Shown here piece after piece: positions 35,580 to 44,807 of a stretch of 64,000 nt of DNA; within the stretch, counting starts at the first letter, position 1, and each line of letters starts with the position of its first letter. The position numbers and the translations under genes were made by a program. A model generated the notes under the pieces. The model saw only the letters and a program-made list of their open reading frames with translations, was not told where the DNA came from and did no database searches. The DNA comes from Marinimicrococcus sp033875255. Lineage in GTDB: Bacteria > Pseudomonadota > Alphaproteobacteria > Geminicoccales > Geminicoccaceae. The stretch is from NCBI GenBank assembly GCA_033875255.1, contig JAWZSN010000002.1, positions 124,001 through 188,000 of the forward strand. The letters run 5' to 3'.

Positions 35580-36090
35580 CGGATCCCCAAGGCCGCGGCG
35601 GCGACAAGGGCCGCGGCTGCGGACCGCCGGCTCGCGGCCGCGCCCGGCGATTTCCCGCCGCAACGCGCCGGCGGTCGTGGCCGCGGTCAGGAGTGATCCA
35701 GGTGGCCGTCCCGGTGGCGGCCACCGGCCGGCCCGCAGCACGGGTATCGGCCGCTCCCCCGGCGGCGGGCGAGCGGCCGACCCGCAAGACTCCGATCACC
35801 TGTTTCTCGCCCTCTTTTCGATACGCCTTTCTCGTGCCCGCTCACCCTCATGATCGGCAGCCCGGGTTCCTGCTCGAGCGGCGCATCGGCGAGCAGGCGC
35901 GCATTGATGACGGTGCGCGGGCCGTTCCGGCCGGACGAGGAGCGTAGTGGCGTCCGGCAGCGCACCGGCGCTCGAAAGGTCGCCGGAGGGCATCCAGGAG
36001 AGGCGATCGCGCACCGGGCGCTCAGCGGCCTCGAAGCCCGGCCCATGCTGCGCGTCGAGACAGGGCATCCCGAGCCTCAAGATCGCATCG
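35580..36090 (-). pseudogene. Decayed IS5-family transposase remnant (minus strand)
   Basis: Broken minus-strand frames still match parts of the IS5-family transposase found intact in outline at 48.3-49.1 kb. NGPRTVINARL compares with YGPYTTVYNRF in orfA, the region around AAACAGGTGATCGG matches the orfB start, and LRREIAGRGREPAVRSR compares with LRQEIVERGSEPVIPGR. Multiple frameshifts and stops are present and the ends are not defined. It lies head-to-head with a second remnant. Boundaries are approximate. Confidence 0.6.
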
Positions 36091-36099
36091 GACGGCCCC

Positions 36100-36546
36100 C
36101 TGCCTCGCGGGATCTCGATCGGTGATGCGAGGATCTGCCCTCCGCTGGCAGAAGCTTCCCGGCGCTCGGGGCGAGGCGGGAACGCTCAGCATGCGCGTCG
36201 CCATCGACAGGACCCATGTCAGGGCGATGGGCGGAGGGGAAGGGGGGGCAAAAACAGGTGATCGGGCTCTTGCGGGGCGGCCGCTCGCATCATCGCCGAC
36301 GGCGGCTACGCCGCCGAAAGGTTGCGGCGCGAGATCGTCGAGCGCGGCAGCGAGAAGGTGACCGGCCGCCGCAACCGCGAGCGGCCGGTCACCTGCGATC
36401 CCGGCTCCTGCCGCGCACGCCGACGCGTCGAGGTGGCGATCAAGCGCCTGAGGGCTTTCCGCCGCATTGCCACCCGCTACGACAGGCTCGCCGCAAATTT
36501 CCAGCCTGCCATGGCTCTCGCGGCCGTTGCGACCTGCTGGATCTGA
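36100..36546 (+). pseudogene. Decayed IS5-family transposase remnant (plus strand)
   Basis: The plus strand keeps the 3' half of an IS5-family transposase: VAIDRTHVRAMGGGEGGAK, then after a deletion RRIIADGGYAA-like, LRREIVERGSEK, RPVTCDPGSC, AIKRLRAFRRIATRYDRLAANF and the end AVATCWI, matching the copy ending at 49081. The segment corresponding to the start of orfB is deleted and the 5' half is missing. The right end (…AATCCGGATCCTAG) resembles that copy's terminal repeat. Non-functional. Confidence 0.8.
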
Positions 36547-36559
36547 GCCAATCCGGATC

Positions 36560-36850
36560 CTAGGCGATCAGGAGCCCTTGCTCGCGCAGGTGCTTCTTCA
36601 CCGCCGTCAGGTCGCCCTCATAGTCCCAGACCTCGACTGTGTCGTGCGGGCAGGCGACGAACAGATGATCGTCGGTGAAGGACAGGATCCTGTCGAGCCG
36701 GATGACCTTCTCCACGTACTCGGTCCTGTTGAGCTCACGGCGAATGAGCTCGCCGTCGGCGCTGTATCCGATATGAACGGCGCGCGCCTTGATCCTGGCG
36801 GTGAAGTATCTCACATCTTTTCCATTCAGCAACATCGAGTCGTCCGGCAT
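36560..36850 (-). CDS. Conserved-looking hypothetical protein
   Basis: This 96-residue protein is mostly beta and charged, e.g. MLLNGKDVRYFTARIKARAVHIGY, ELNRTEYVEKVIRLDRILSFTDDHLFVA and a final helix TAVKKHLREQGLLIA. It has no signal peptide or TM. I do not recognise the family. Codon use looks like a real gene and its stop lies just past the IS remnant. MPDDS at 36850 is used; a longer frame starts at 36886. It is divergent from the XRE-cupin gene across about 200 bp of AT-richer DNA. Confidence 0.6.
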   Translation of the reverse strand: MPDDSMLLNGKDVRYFTARIKARAVHIGYSADGELIRRELNRTEYVEKVIRLDRILSFTDDHLFVACPHDTVEVWDYEGDLTAVKKHLREQGLLIA

Positions 36851-37047
36851 CCTGCGAGTTTCGAGTTGACGAAGCCCGCTTTGCATATTAGTGGACGGCG
36901 CGAGAAATGCAATTCATTTTTTTGAAAACTTTAGCCTTGATGAAAACGGCGTGAAAGTGGTTGGCGGAGCCGTGGTCCGCGTCGGATATTGCGTCCCGGC
37001 GGGTGTCCGTGGGTCGGGCCGGCAGGCAGCAACGAAGGAGAGGTAGC

Positions 37048-37662
37048 GTGACTGAGCGGCCTGCACGGCCAACCCCCGCAGCGGACGATTCGGCCGCGGT
37101 CGGCCAGCAGCTGAAGAAGCTGCGGAAGGAGCGCGACTGGTCTCTCAGCCAGCTGGCGGAGGCGTCGCAGGTCTCGATCGGCTTGCTGAGCCAGATCGAG
37201 CGCGGCCGCTCAATTCCTTCATTGCGCACCCTCACCAAGCTGCGCGTAGCTCTTGACGTATCGCTCGGAACCCTCGTGGGTCAGCGGGAGCCGACGGTGT
37301 CATCGAGCGAAAGCCGGTTCGTCAAGCGCAGGGAGGACAGGGAATCGCTGGTGATCGGCGACAACCGTCTGGTGAAGGAATTCCTCTCGCCCACCAAGTC
37401 GGAGCATCTCCAGGTGATGCTCATGAACATCCCGCCGGCCGGAGGGGCCGGCTCCCGGGCTTACAGCTATGACGGAGAGAAGGCCGGCCTGGTGCTGGAA
37501 GGGGGGATCCGGCTGCAGCTCGGCGAGGATGTGCTGGATCTCAGGGAGGGGGACAGCTTCCAGTTCAATAGCTCGATCCCGCACACCTTTTCCAACAATC
37601 ACGACGTGCCTGCCAAGGTCGTCTGGATCATCTGCAGGATTCCCGTGAACGATCATATCTGA
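37048..37662 (+). CDS. XRE-family regulator with C-terminal cupin domain
   Basis: This 204-residue protein has an HTH (about 18-72: LKKLRKERDWSLSQLAEASQVS, LLSQIERGRSIPSLRTLTKLR). A small-molecule-binding cupin follows (about 120-200: YDGEKAGLVLEGGIRLQLGEDVLDLREGD, FQFNSSIPHTFSNN). This is the PuuR/SinR-like layout used to sense amines, amino acids or catabolic intermediates. The GTG at 37048 follows AAGGAGAGG. It is convergent with the FGase-like gene and adjacent to the peptide/amide catabolic operon, which it probably controls (inference). Confidence 0.9.
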   Translation: MTERPARPTPAADDSAAVGQQLKKLRKERDWSLSQLAEASQVSIGLLSQIERGRSIPSLRTLTKLRVALDVSLGTLVGQREPTVSSSESRFVKRREDRESLVIGDNRLVKEFLSPTKSEHLQVMLMNIPPAGGAGSRAYSYDGEKAGLVLEGGIRLQLGEDVLDLREGDSFQFNSSIPHTFSNNHDVPAKVVWIICRIPVNDHI

Positions 37663-37735
37663 CCGGGGCGCTGGCCTGCGCTTGCTGCGCCAGCAGCGCC
37701 GGGCCGTCGTCCGGCAACGAGCGGGCGAAGGGGCT

Positions 37736-37766
37736 CCATCTGCGACGGTTGCGTTGTCGCAGATGG
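37736..37766. terminator. Hairpin between convergent genes, likely bidirectional terminator
   Basis: A perfect 11-bp stem, CCATCTGCGAC / GTCGCAGATGG, with a 9-base loop. It lies between the XRE-cupin stop (37662) and the end of the convergent FGase-like gene (37782). No strong U-tract follows on either strand, so it may act with Rho or as a 3' end stabiliser. Confidence 0.6.
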
Positions 37767-37781
37767 GGCTCGCGCTCCGGG

Positions 37782-38651
37782 CTAAGGCGTCTGTTCCCGG
37801 CAGTAGTCTGAAATCCTTGCCAAAACTGCGCCGAAACGGGCTTGGATTTCGTCGAAGCATTCGAGCTTCTCGAAATTGACCTCGTCCATGTACAGTCCCT
37901 TCGTCATCTCGATCTGGATGCTGTTCCTGTTGTGCTCAACATCGGAATGGCGAGCGATGCAGACGTTGCCGACAAATGGATCGTTGATGCTGACGGAAAA
38001 GCCCTCTGCCTCGAAGGCCTCCTTCGAGATGTGCATGAATTCGGGGCTGGACGTCTCGCCGTTCAGATCGCTCAGGCAGATGTCTCTGCGCTGCTGCCCC
38101 TTGTCGTGGGAGTAGTGTGGCCCGACGGTCGCCATGCAGTGGCAGCTGAGGTGCCAGGAAGCGCCATGCTTGTCGACGTTTTCCTTGATCAGGTCGGCCA
38201 GCTTCCGGTGATAGGGAACGTAGTAGTTCTCGATGCGCCGTGATACCTCTGCGATGCCTAGCTTGCGGTCGTACAGCGGTGTATCGGCCCGCCCCCATTT
38301 GTGAATGAGGCCGGTTCCAAGCCGAATCGACTTGTCCGTAGGGTTGAGCGGGGTCGGCCATTCCCCTTCCAGAAGATCGGGATCGATATCGTCGATCGGT
38401 CTGTTCGCGTCTACGAAGCTATTGGGAAAATGCGCCCAAAAGAGCCGGGCGCCGGCGTCGGGTGCCAGGCTGTAGATCTCCTCGACATACATCGAGACGT
38501 AGGCGTGCAGCACTTCGAAGGATGCGGCGACACGGAAGTCACAGGGGTATTCGCGGCCGCTGCGGGGAACCTCCACCAGTAGCGGGGCGACGTTCCTGGT
38601 CGGCGTCTTGACCGTATAGACCCCGGTTAGCTGTTCCAGTGTGTATTCCAT
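37782..38651 (-). CDS. N-formylglutamate amidohydrolase-family protein
   Basis: This 289-residue FGase-family zinc hydrolase has LLVEVPRSGREYP near the start (the usual HSG is RSG here). VDANRPIDDIDPDLLEGEWP matches the family's D-x-N-R segment. YYVPYHRKLADLI and SWHLSCHCMATVGP carry likely metal/catalytic residues, and DPFVGNVCIARH precedes the C-terminus. FGases release formate or another small acid from N-acyl amino acids. MEYTLEQ at 38651 has GGAG about 9 bases upstream; longer starts exist at 38666 and 38756. It is divergent from the amidohydrolase operon, suggesting a shared pathway. Confidence 0.85.
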   Translation of the reverse strand: MEYTLEQLTGVYTVKTPTRNVAPLLVEVPRSGREYPCDFRVAASFEVLHAYVSMYVEEIYSLAPDAGARLFWAHFPNSFVDANRPIDDIDPDLLEGEWPTPLNPTDKSIRLGTGLIHKWGRADTPLYDRKLGIAEVSRRIENYYVPYHRKLADLIKENVDKHGASWHLSCHCMATVGPHYSHDKGQQRRDICLSDLNGETSSPEFMHISKEAFEAEGFSVSINDPFVGNVCIARHSDVEHNRNSIQIEMTKGLYMDEVNFEKLECFDEIQARFGAVLARISDYCREQTP

Positions 38652-38839
38652 ATCCGCCTGCTCCATAGCTGAGGGAGATGGGATGCCAGTGGCACGTCGT
38701 TCATTTCTGTTCAACAGATTTTCATAATATGGCAATTTGTGCCATGGGTCATTCAAAAATTTGAATTTCTGCTTGACGCAGGGCGATGTCGGCTGCTTGG
38801 CTGGCGGCCGGATAAAAGGATCAGGCGAGGCTATTTCCG

Positions 38840-40279
38840 ATGATCACATGTATCCGGCGGCTGCCATGGTTGATCGGCTACGACGATACGGTCGGCTCGC
38901 ATTCATATTTGAAAGACGGTGACCTCGCTTTTGAAAACGGCACGATCCTGCAGGTTGGCGGGCACTATGAAGGTGCAGTCGACAAGCAGGTCGACGGCCG
39001 AAATTTCTGCGCGATGCCGGGGCTGATCAACGCGCACACGCATCCCTCGAACCAGCCGAGTTTCCGCGGCGTGCGGGAGGATCTCGGCAATCCCAATTTC
39101 TACCAGAGTGGGCTGTACGACGGACGCACCGCTTTCGTCGCCGATGTCGATCAGAGGCGCTGGAACGCGCGGATGGCCTATTGGGAGATGCTGAAATCGG
39201 GAGTGACGACCGTTGTCGACATGTCGTTCCCCTATCCGGGTTGGATCGATGCCGCGAGCGATAGTGGGCTGCGCGTCTATGTGGCGCCGCTCTTTCAGGA
39301 TCGCAAATGGTCGACGGCAGACGGCATCCGTCTGCACTATCTGCCCGAGGCGGTGAGCGGCGAGAAGGCGTTGCAGGCGGCCCTGGACCTGATCGCCCTG
39401 GCGGAGAGGGACGGCTCGGGCCGCCTGGTCGGCCTGGTGGCCCCGATGGCGGTGGACGTCTGCGAGCCTGGCCTCATCAAGGACGGTCTGGCCGCTGCGA
39501 GGCGCCTCGGCCGTCCCTTCCAGCTCCATGTGGGCGAGTCGGTCCTCGAGTTTCAGGAGATGACACGCCGGAACGGGAAGACACAGGTCCAGTGGCTGGA
39601 CGAGTTGGAACTGCTGGGGCCGGATGTCATCCTGGGACACGGCCTGTTTCTCGGCCACCATCCCTGGCTGCACTGGGACTTCAGGGGCGATATCGGGATT
39701 CTGGCCCGGCACCAGGTATCGGTGTCGCATTGCCCGACGGTCTTTGGCCGCTACGGGATCACGCTCGACAGCTTCGGCGGCTATGCTCGCGCGGGCATCA
39801 ACATGTCCATCGGAACCGACACGCATCCCCACAACATGATTGAGGAGATGCGCCATGCGGCAATCCATGCGCGGATCGCGGAAGGCCGGATATCCGGTGG
39901 ACTGACCGCCGACGTCTTCAATGCAGCCACGCTGGGCGGTGCTCGGGCGCTGATGCGCGAGGACATCGGTCGCCTTGCGCCTGGCGCCCGGGCGGACATC
40001 GTTCTCCTCGATCTGTCCAGCCCATGGATGCAGCCGATCTACGACCCGGTCCGCTGCCTGGTCCACACTGCCGCGGACCGCGCCGTGTCCGACGTGTACG
40101 TCGACGGCAGGCTCGTCGTCGACGGAGGAGAGGTCGCCACGATGGCGATCGACGAGGTGGCGCGGCATGTCAGCGCCATGCAGGCAAAGGCCGTCGAGAG
40201 AGCGTCCACGCTCGATCACTCGGGGCGGGCGGCGCAACAGATCGCGCCAATGAGCTTCGCAATCTCCAGCGTCCATTGA
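38840..40279 (+). CDS. Amidohydrolase-superfamily deaminase/chlorohydrolase-like enzyme
   Basis: This 479-residue metal-dependent hydrolase has GLINAHTHPSNQPSF (metal ligands H66, H68), LHVGES, ILGHGLFLGHH, VSHCPTVFGRYG and GTDTHPHNM (catalytic Asp). This is the pattern of the cytosine-deaminase/AtzB/TrzA subgroup that acts on C-N bonds of cyclic or aromatic compounds. Substrate unknown. ATG 38840 is used; there is no strong ribosome site. It is the first gene of the operon leading to the Dpp-type importer and two M20 peptidases. Confidence 0.87.
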   Translation: MITCIRRLPWLIGYDDTVGSHSYLKDGDLAFENGTILQVGGHYEGAVDKQVDGRNFCAMPGLINAHTHPSNQPSFRGVREDLGNPNFYQSGLYDGRTAFVADVDQRRWNARMAYWEMLKSGVTTVVDMSFPYPGWIDAASDSGLRVYVAPLFQDRKWSTADGIRLHYLPEAVSGEKALQAALDLIALAERDGSGRLVGLVAPMAVDVCEPGLIKDGLAAARRLGRPFQLHVGESVLEFQEMTRRNGKTQVQWLDELELLGPDVILGHGLFLGHHPWLHWDFRGDIGILARHQVSVSHCPTVFGRYGITLDSFGGYARAGINMSIGTDTHPHNMIEEMRHAAIHARIAEGRISGGLTADVFNAATLGGARALMREDIGRLAPGARADIVLLDLSSPWMQPIYDPVRCLVHTAADRAVSDVYVDGRLVVDGGEVATMAIDEVARHVSAMQAKAVERASTLDHSGRAAQQIAPMSFAISSVH

Positions 40280-40303
40280 ACGAACAAGGAAGGGGAGGAC
40301 GAC

Positions 40304-41914
40304 ATGAAGAAACTGCTACTGGCGACGACGGCAAGTCTGGTGATGATGGGTGTGGTCCCGGGCCATTCGGCCGAAGGCCGCAAGCCCGGCCAGGCTGTGG
40401 AGCCGATCGCGGTGATTGCGCCGGATTGGCCCGAGATGATCGAGCTGCTTCGCTTGCTGCGCCCGAATTGGGAGAAGCTCGGCTTCACCTTCGAAGTCCA
40501 GCACATGACGCTCACCAGCCTGAGCGCCCGCACCACTGGCGAGCATAACGCGCCCCAGATGACGGTGAACGGCTACGGCGGCGCACCGGATCGCATCGAT
40601 CCGGATTTCTTCCTGACCGAGCTCTTCCACTCGAGCCGCGCCGTCAAGGGCGCGTCGAACTACGGCAATTACATCAACCCGGAATATGACCGTGTCGTCG
40701 ACGCCCAGCGCACCGAGATGGATCCCGAAAAGCGCAAGGCACTCGTCGACCAGGCGCAGGAGATCCTCGTCAAGGATCAGCCGGGCATGGTCCTGTATTA
40801 CAACGACTACATACAGGCCTACCGCGAGGATCGTCTGGAGGGCGTGGTGCCGGTCATGGGCAATGGAATTGCCCTGCCGTACATCCCGTGGACCTACTAC
40901 ACGGCGACACCCATCGGCCCACGTGACTTCATCCGCACGACCACCCAGTACGACATCGCGACCCTGAATCCGTTCGCAACCGGCGAGGTGCAGAACGCTT
41001 CGCTCCTGCGCTGGATCTATGCTCCGTTCGTGACCCGGAACAAGGATCTGGAGATCGAGCCTTGGGCCGCCGAGTCATGGAACGTGGTGGATCCGACGAC
41101 GGTGGACGTCGTCATCCGCAGCGACATGAGGTTCAGCGACGGCAATCCGGTCACGGTCGAGGATGTGAAGTTTACCTTCGACTACATGAGCGAGTGGAAA
41201 TTTCCTTCCTACAAGCGCTTCTCCGACAATATCGACAGAGTCGAGATCGTCGATGAGCAGACGGTGCGCTTCAAGCTGAAGCAGCCGTATGCGCCGTTCG
41301 TGCCAAATATTCTTGGCTATGCGTTCATCGTTCCCAAGCACATCTGGGAGGACGTGACGGACTCGCCGGCCGATTTCGCGAACGACGAGGCGGTCGGATA
41401 CGGACCTTTCAAGCTTGGCGGATGGGAGAAGGACCAGTACCTCCACATGGCCACCAATGAGGATTGGTGGGCGGCGCCCAAGACCAGCGGGGTCTACTGG
41501 CTGGTCGTGCCCAGCATCGACTCCCAGATGGGCATGCTGGAGACGGGTGAGAGTGACATCATGGCCTGGAGCATCACGCCCAGCCAGGTGAAGCGTCTGC
41601 CGAACGGGATCATCGCGAAACGTGCGCCGAGCCATGCCCCACGGGAGGTGCGGTTCAATCTCGATCTCCCCCCGTTCGACGACGTCGCGGTGCGCAAGGC
41701 GATCTCGCTGGCGACGGACCGCGAAAGCGTTGTCGCAACGCTCTCTGACGGCGCGGCGACGGCCGGCAACGACACCTATATCTCGCCGAAGCTCTCCTGG
41801 GCCAGCAAGAACATCGGCGTGCCCGAGTTCAATATAGAGAAGGCGCGGAAGATCCTCGCGGACGCTGGCTATACTTGGGATGCGCAGGGCCGCATTCAGT
41901 ATCCGTCGTACTAG
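40304..41914 (+). CDS. Peptide/nickel-type (SBP_bac_5) binding protein with circularly permuted order
   Basis: This 536-residue exported protein has a signal peptide at about 1-23. Residues 30-200 look like the C-terminal half of a normal DppA/SBP_bac_5 protein: YGNYINPEYDRVVDAQRTEM and DPEKRKALVDQAQEILVKDQ, then VLYYND. Residues 210-536 look like the N-terminal half: LNPFATGEVQNASLLRWIYA, then EIEPWAAESW, GNPVTVEDVKFTFDYM and, at the very end, KARKILADAGYTWDAQGRI, which normally lies mid-protein. Total length is normal, so the halves are swapped rather than duplicated. It is followed by DppBCDF-type genes. It likely binds a small peptide or amide. Confidence 0.85.
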   Translation: MKKLLLATTASLVMMGVVPGHSAEGRKPGQAVEPIAVIAPDWPEMIELLRLLRPNWEKLGFTFEVQHMTLTSLSARTTGEHNAPQMTVNGYGGAPDRIDPDFFLTELFHSSRAVKGASNYGNYINPEYDRVVDAQRTEMDPEKRKALVDQAQEILVKDQPGMVLYYNDYIQAYREDRLEGVVPVMGNGIALPYIPWTYYTATPIGPRDFIRTTTQYDIATLNPFATGEVQNASLLRWIYAPFVTRNKDLEIEPWAAESWNVVDPTTVDVVIRSDMRFSDGNPVTVEDVKFTFDYMSEWKFPSYKRFSDNIDRVEIVDEQTVRFKLKQPYAPFVPNILGYAFIVPKHIWEDVTDSPADFANDEAVGYGPFKLGGWEKDQYLHMATNEDWWAAPKTSGVYWLVVPSIDSQMGMLETGESDIMAWSITPSQVKRLPNGIIAKRAPSHAPREVRFNLDLPPFDDVAVRKAISLATDRESVVATLSDGAATAGNDTYISPKLSWASKNIGVPEFNIEKARKILADAGYTWDAQGRIQYPSY

Positions 41915-41932
41915 GGCCGCAGGTGTAGGCGA

Positions 41933-42907
41933 ATGAGCGCGTCGTTCATACTACGTCGATTTATCCACACGGTCATCACCCTGTTTCTGGTGTTGACCAT
42001 GATGTGGGCAATGTTTCGGCTGCTGCCGGGCGACCCACTCGTCATCTTCCTGGGGCAGGGAGAGCTTTCCCCGGAAATCCTTGCGGGAATACGCGAGGCA
42101 TGGGGTCTGAACGATCCACTCTACGTCCAGTATTTCTACTACATCCGCAACTTTCTGACCGGCGACCTCGGAATGTCGTTCTTCTTCCGCAAGCCGGTCG
42201 CGGAGTTGCTGCTTGCCCCGCTGCTCAACACCATGCTTCTGATGCTGCCCGCGGTGACGATCTCGATCGCCTTGGGTATCGGGATTGGAAGCTGGCTGGG
42301 CTGGCGTCACGGCTCGCGAGCGGAGGTCACCGGGAGCATTCTTCTTCTGATCCCGCGGACCATGCCCAACTTCTGGGTCGCGATCATCGCTCTCAGCCTG
42401 TTCTCCTACCACCTCGGATGGTTTCCGACCGGCGGCATGCGGACGATGGCATTCGTGCCCGAGAACGCGGTCCAAGCCCTGCCCGGCTACGACGTAGCGA
42501 TCCACCTGATCCTCCCGTTGATCGTTGCCATCGTGCTCTTCGTTTCCGATCCCGCGATGATCATGCGAACGAGCATGGTGGAGGTGGCGAAGGACGAGTT
42601 CGTTACCTATGGCAGATCGCGAGGGCTCAAGGATGGCGCTTTGAAGCGGCTGGCGCGCCGGAACGCATTGCTTCCTGTCGTCACCTATTCAGCCATCATG
42701 GTCGGCTACGGTTTCGGCGGGCAGGTCTTGCTCGAGACCGTATTCTCCTGGCCCGGAATGGGACGCCTTATGGTCAACGCGGTCAACCACCGCGATTATC
42801 CGCTTGCGCAGGCCGCGTTCTTCCTTATGGCGGCGATCGTCATCATCCTGAATTTCCTCGTGGACCTCCTCTACGTGGTCCTTGATCCGCGAGTAAGCCA
42901 TGACTGA
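41933..42907 (+). CDS. Dpp/Opp-type ABC permease (DppB family)
   Basis: This 324-residue permease has a first TM near 10-30 and FRLLPGDPLVIFLG, WGLNDPLYVQYFYYIRNFLTGDLG and YGRSRGLKDGALKRLARRNALLP (EAA loop), all DppB hallmarks. It forms half of the channel for the permuted binding protein. It overlaps the next permease by 8 bases. Confidence 0.93.
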   Translation: MSASFILRRFIHTVITLFLVLTMMWAMFRLLPGDPLVIFLGQGELSPEILAGIREAWGLNDPLYVQYFYYIRNFLTGDLGMSFFFRKPVAELLLAPLLNTMLLMLPAVTISIALGIGIGSWLGWRHGSRAEVTGSILLLIPRTMPNFWVAIIALSLFSYHLGWFPTGGMRTMAFVPENAVQALPGYDVAIHLILPLIVAIVLFVSDPAMIMRTSMVEVAKDEFVTYGRSRGLKDGALKRLARRNALLPVVTYSAIMVGYGFGGQVLLETVFSWPGMGRLMVNAVNHRDYPLAQAAFFLMAAIVIILNFLVDLLYVVLDPRVSHD

Positions 42908-43787
42908 CGTGTCTGTAAGCCCGCCAATATCGGGGCGCTGGTCCATTCCGCCCGTCCTGCTCGTTCCCTTCAGGACGACCACGGGTTGGTTCGGCGCCCT
43001 TACCATCCTGTTCTTCCTGTTGCTCGCTGCCTTCGGCCCGCTCTTGGCTCCGGAGCCAGGCATTCCGGTAAATTACTCGGCAGAGGGCGAGGTTGCCCGC
43101 CTCCTCACGCCTGCAGAACATGCACCGCTCGGCACCGACTACTATGGCCGTGACGTCGCGTCGCAGCTGATACTGGGGACCAGGACAGCCATTTTGGTTG
43201 GCGTTCTGTCGACGATATTTACCATCTTTATTGGGACGAATATCGGCCTGATCGCCGCCTATTACGGCGGGCGCATCGATAATTTCCTCATGCGCCTCAC
43301 CGATCTTGCCTTCTCCATTCCCTTCCTGCCATTCGCGGTCATCCTGGTTGCGCTTCTGAACCCATCGATTTGGAACATCATCCTAACAATCACGGTGCTG
43401 TCCTGGCGCTCCACCGCGCGCATCATCCGCTCACAGGCGTTGAGCGTGAAACAGCAGACATTCATACGTGCCGCGCGTGTCGCGGGCGCAAGCGATGCGA
43501 GGATCATCTACCGCCACATCTTTCCTAACGTGCTGCCGCTTGCGCTGCTCTACATCGCTTTCGGCGTCTCCTGGGCTGTCCTGTCGGAAGCCAGCCTGAG
43601 CTTCCTCGGCTTCGGCGATCCCCGTATCCCGAGCTGGGGCCAGATGATGTACTTCGCCTACGTTTCGGCCTCGATCCGGTCGGCGTGGTGGTGGACGATA
43701 CCGCCCGGCCTCTGCATCACACTCCTGGTTCTCGCGGTGTTCCTCGTGGGTCGCGAGTATGAGCGGTACGTCAATCCTAGGAGCTGA
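42900..43787 (+). CDS. Dpp/Opp-type ABC permease (DppC family)
   Basis: This 295-residue permease has HAPLGTDYYGRDVASQLILGTR, the DppC family's periplasmic signature, and RAARVAGASDARIIYRHIFPN, its EAA loop. It ends with WGQMMYFAYVSASIRSAWWW and PPGLCITLLVLAVFLVG. It pairs with the DppB-like subunit. It ends 2 bases before the first ATPase gene. Confidence 0.93.
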   Translation: MTDVSVSPPISGRWSIPPVLLVPFRTTTGWFGALTILFFLLLAAFGPLLAPEPGIPVNYSAEGEVARLLTPAEHAPLGTDYYGRDVASQLILGTRTAILVGVLSTIFTIFIGTNIGLIAAYYGGRIDNFLMRLTDLAFSIPFLPFAVILVALLNPSIWNIILTITVLSWRSTARIIRSQALSVKQQTFIRAARVAGASDARIIYRHIFPNVLPLALLYIAFGVSWAVLSEASLSFLGFGDPRIPSWGQMMYFAYVSASIRSAWWWTIPPGLCITLLVLAVFLVGREYERYVNPRS

Positions 43788-43789
43788 CG

Positions 43790-44806
43790 ATGGCTTTTCT
43801 AGAGGTCGCGGACCTATCCGTAGAATACGCTGGCCGCCCACCAGCTGTTGCTGTGCAAAACGTTTCCTTCGAGCTGGAGAAGGGGCAGAGCTTGGGCCTT
43901 GTCGGCGAATCGGGATGTGGGAAGAGCACGCTCTCCATGGCTCTGCTCGGACTTCTCCCGAACCAGGCGCGTGTGATCGCCGGGTCCATCGAGATCAACG
44001 GAGAGCAGCACGTCGGCATGGGCGCGGAGAGGGCGCGCCGGAAGCGCTGGGTTGAGGTCGCCTATGTACCCCAGAATGCGTCGACATCGCTTTCTCCAGT
44101 CAACACGCTCTTCGAACAGTTCCGCCACACATGGCTCGCGCACCGTGGCAAGTCCGATAGGCAACTGCGAGAAATCGCCGGGCAGCTCTTCCGCGCCGTC
44201 GAGCTCGACGAGGAGTGGCTGGACGCCTACCCTCACCAATTAAGCGGGGGTATGCGCCAGAGGGCCATCATCGCCCTGTCATTGCTGTTCAATCCCGGTC
44301 TCCTCATTGCGGACGAGCCGACGACCGGCCTGGACGTGATCGTGCAGCGGCAGGTCATCGACGTTCTGAAGCGGCTTCAGGCCCAGGGCGAGATGTCGCT
44401 GGTCTTTGTCAGCCATGACATTGCCGTGGTCAGCGAGCTGTGCCGGAAGTTGGCGGTAATGTATGCCGGCCAGATCGTGGAGTTCGGCCCGACCGCCGAT
44501 GTCATGGACGATCCGGTGCATCCATACACGATCTCGCTGAAGCAGGCATTTCCCGACATCGGTCGGCCCGACAAGATAACAGTAAGTATTCCCGGGCGGA
44601 TGCCGCTGCCAGGAGAGGTGCCGAGGGGCTGTTCGTTCGCGCCACGCTGTCCCTTCAGAACCGACCGCTGTATTGCGGAACGGCCACGGCTGCGCCCGGT
44701 GAAGGACGGACGCCTGACCGCATGTCACTACTCGGAGGAAGCCGCGGCCATGACTCGCACGATCGAGAGCGGGAAGGCATGGATAGCCATGGGGATGTTG
44801 GACTGA
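43790..44806 (+). CDS. Dpp/Opp-type ABC ATPase (DppD family)
   Basis: This 338-residue ATPase has Walker A GESGCGKST, signature LSGGMRQRAIIALSL, Walker B LLIADEPTTGLD and the C-terminal oligopeptide-transporter extension GCSFAPRCPFRTDRCIAERP, whose cysteines usually hold an Fe-S cluster. AGGAG lies just upstream of ATG 43790. It ends 1 base before the second ATPase gene. Confidence 0.93.
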   Translation: MAFLEVADLSVEYAGRPPAVAVQNVSFELEKGQSLGLVGESGCGKSTLSMALLGLLPNQARVIAGSIEINGEQHVGMGAERARRKRWVEVAYVPQNASTSLSPVNTLFEQFRHTWLAHRGKSDRQLREIAGQLFRAVELDEEWLDAYPHQLSGGMRQRAIIALSLLFNPGLLIADEPTTGLDVIVQRQVIDVLKRLQAQGEMSLVFVSHDIAVVSELCRKLAVMYAGQIVEFGPTADVMDDPVHPYTISLKQAFPDIGRPDKITVSIPGRMPLPGEVPRGCSFAPRCPFRTDRCIAERPRLRPVKDGRLTACHYSEEAAAMTRTIESGKAWIAMGMLD

Positions 44807-44807
44807 G

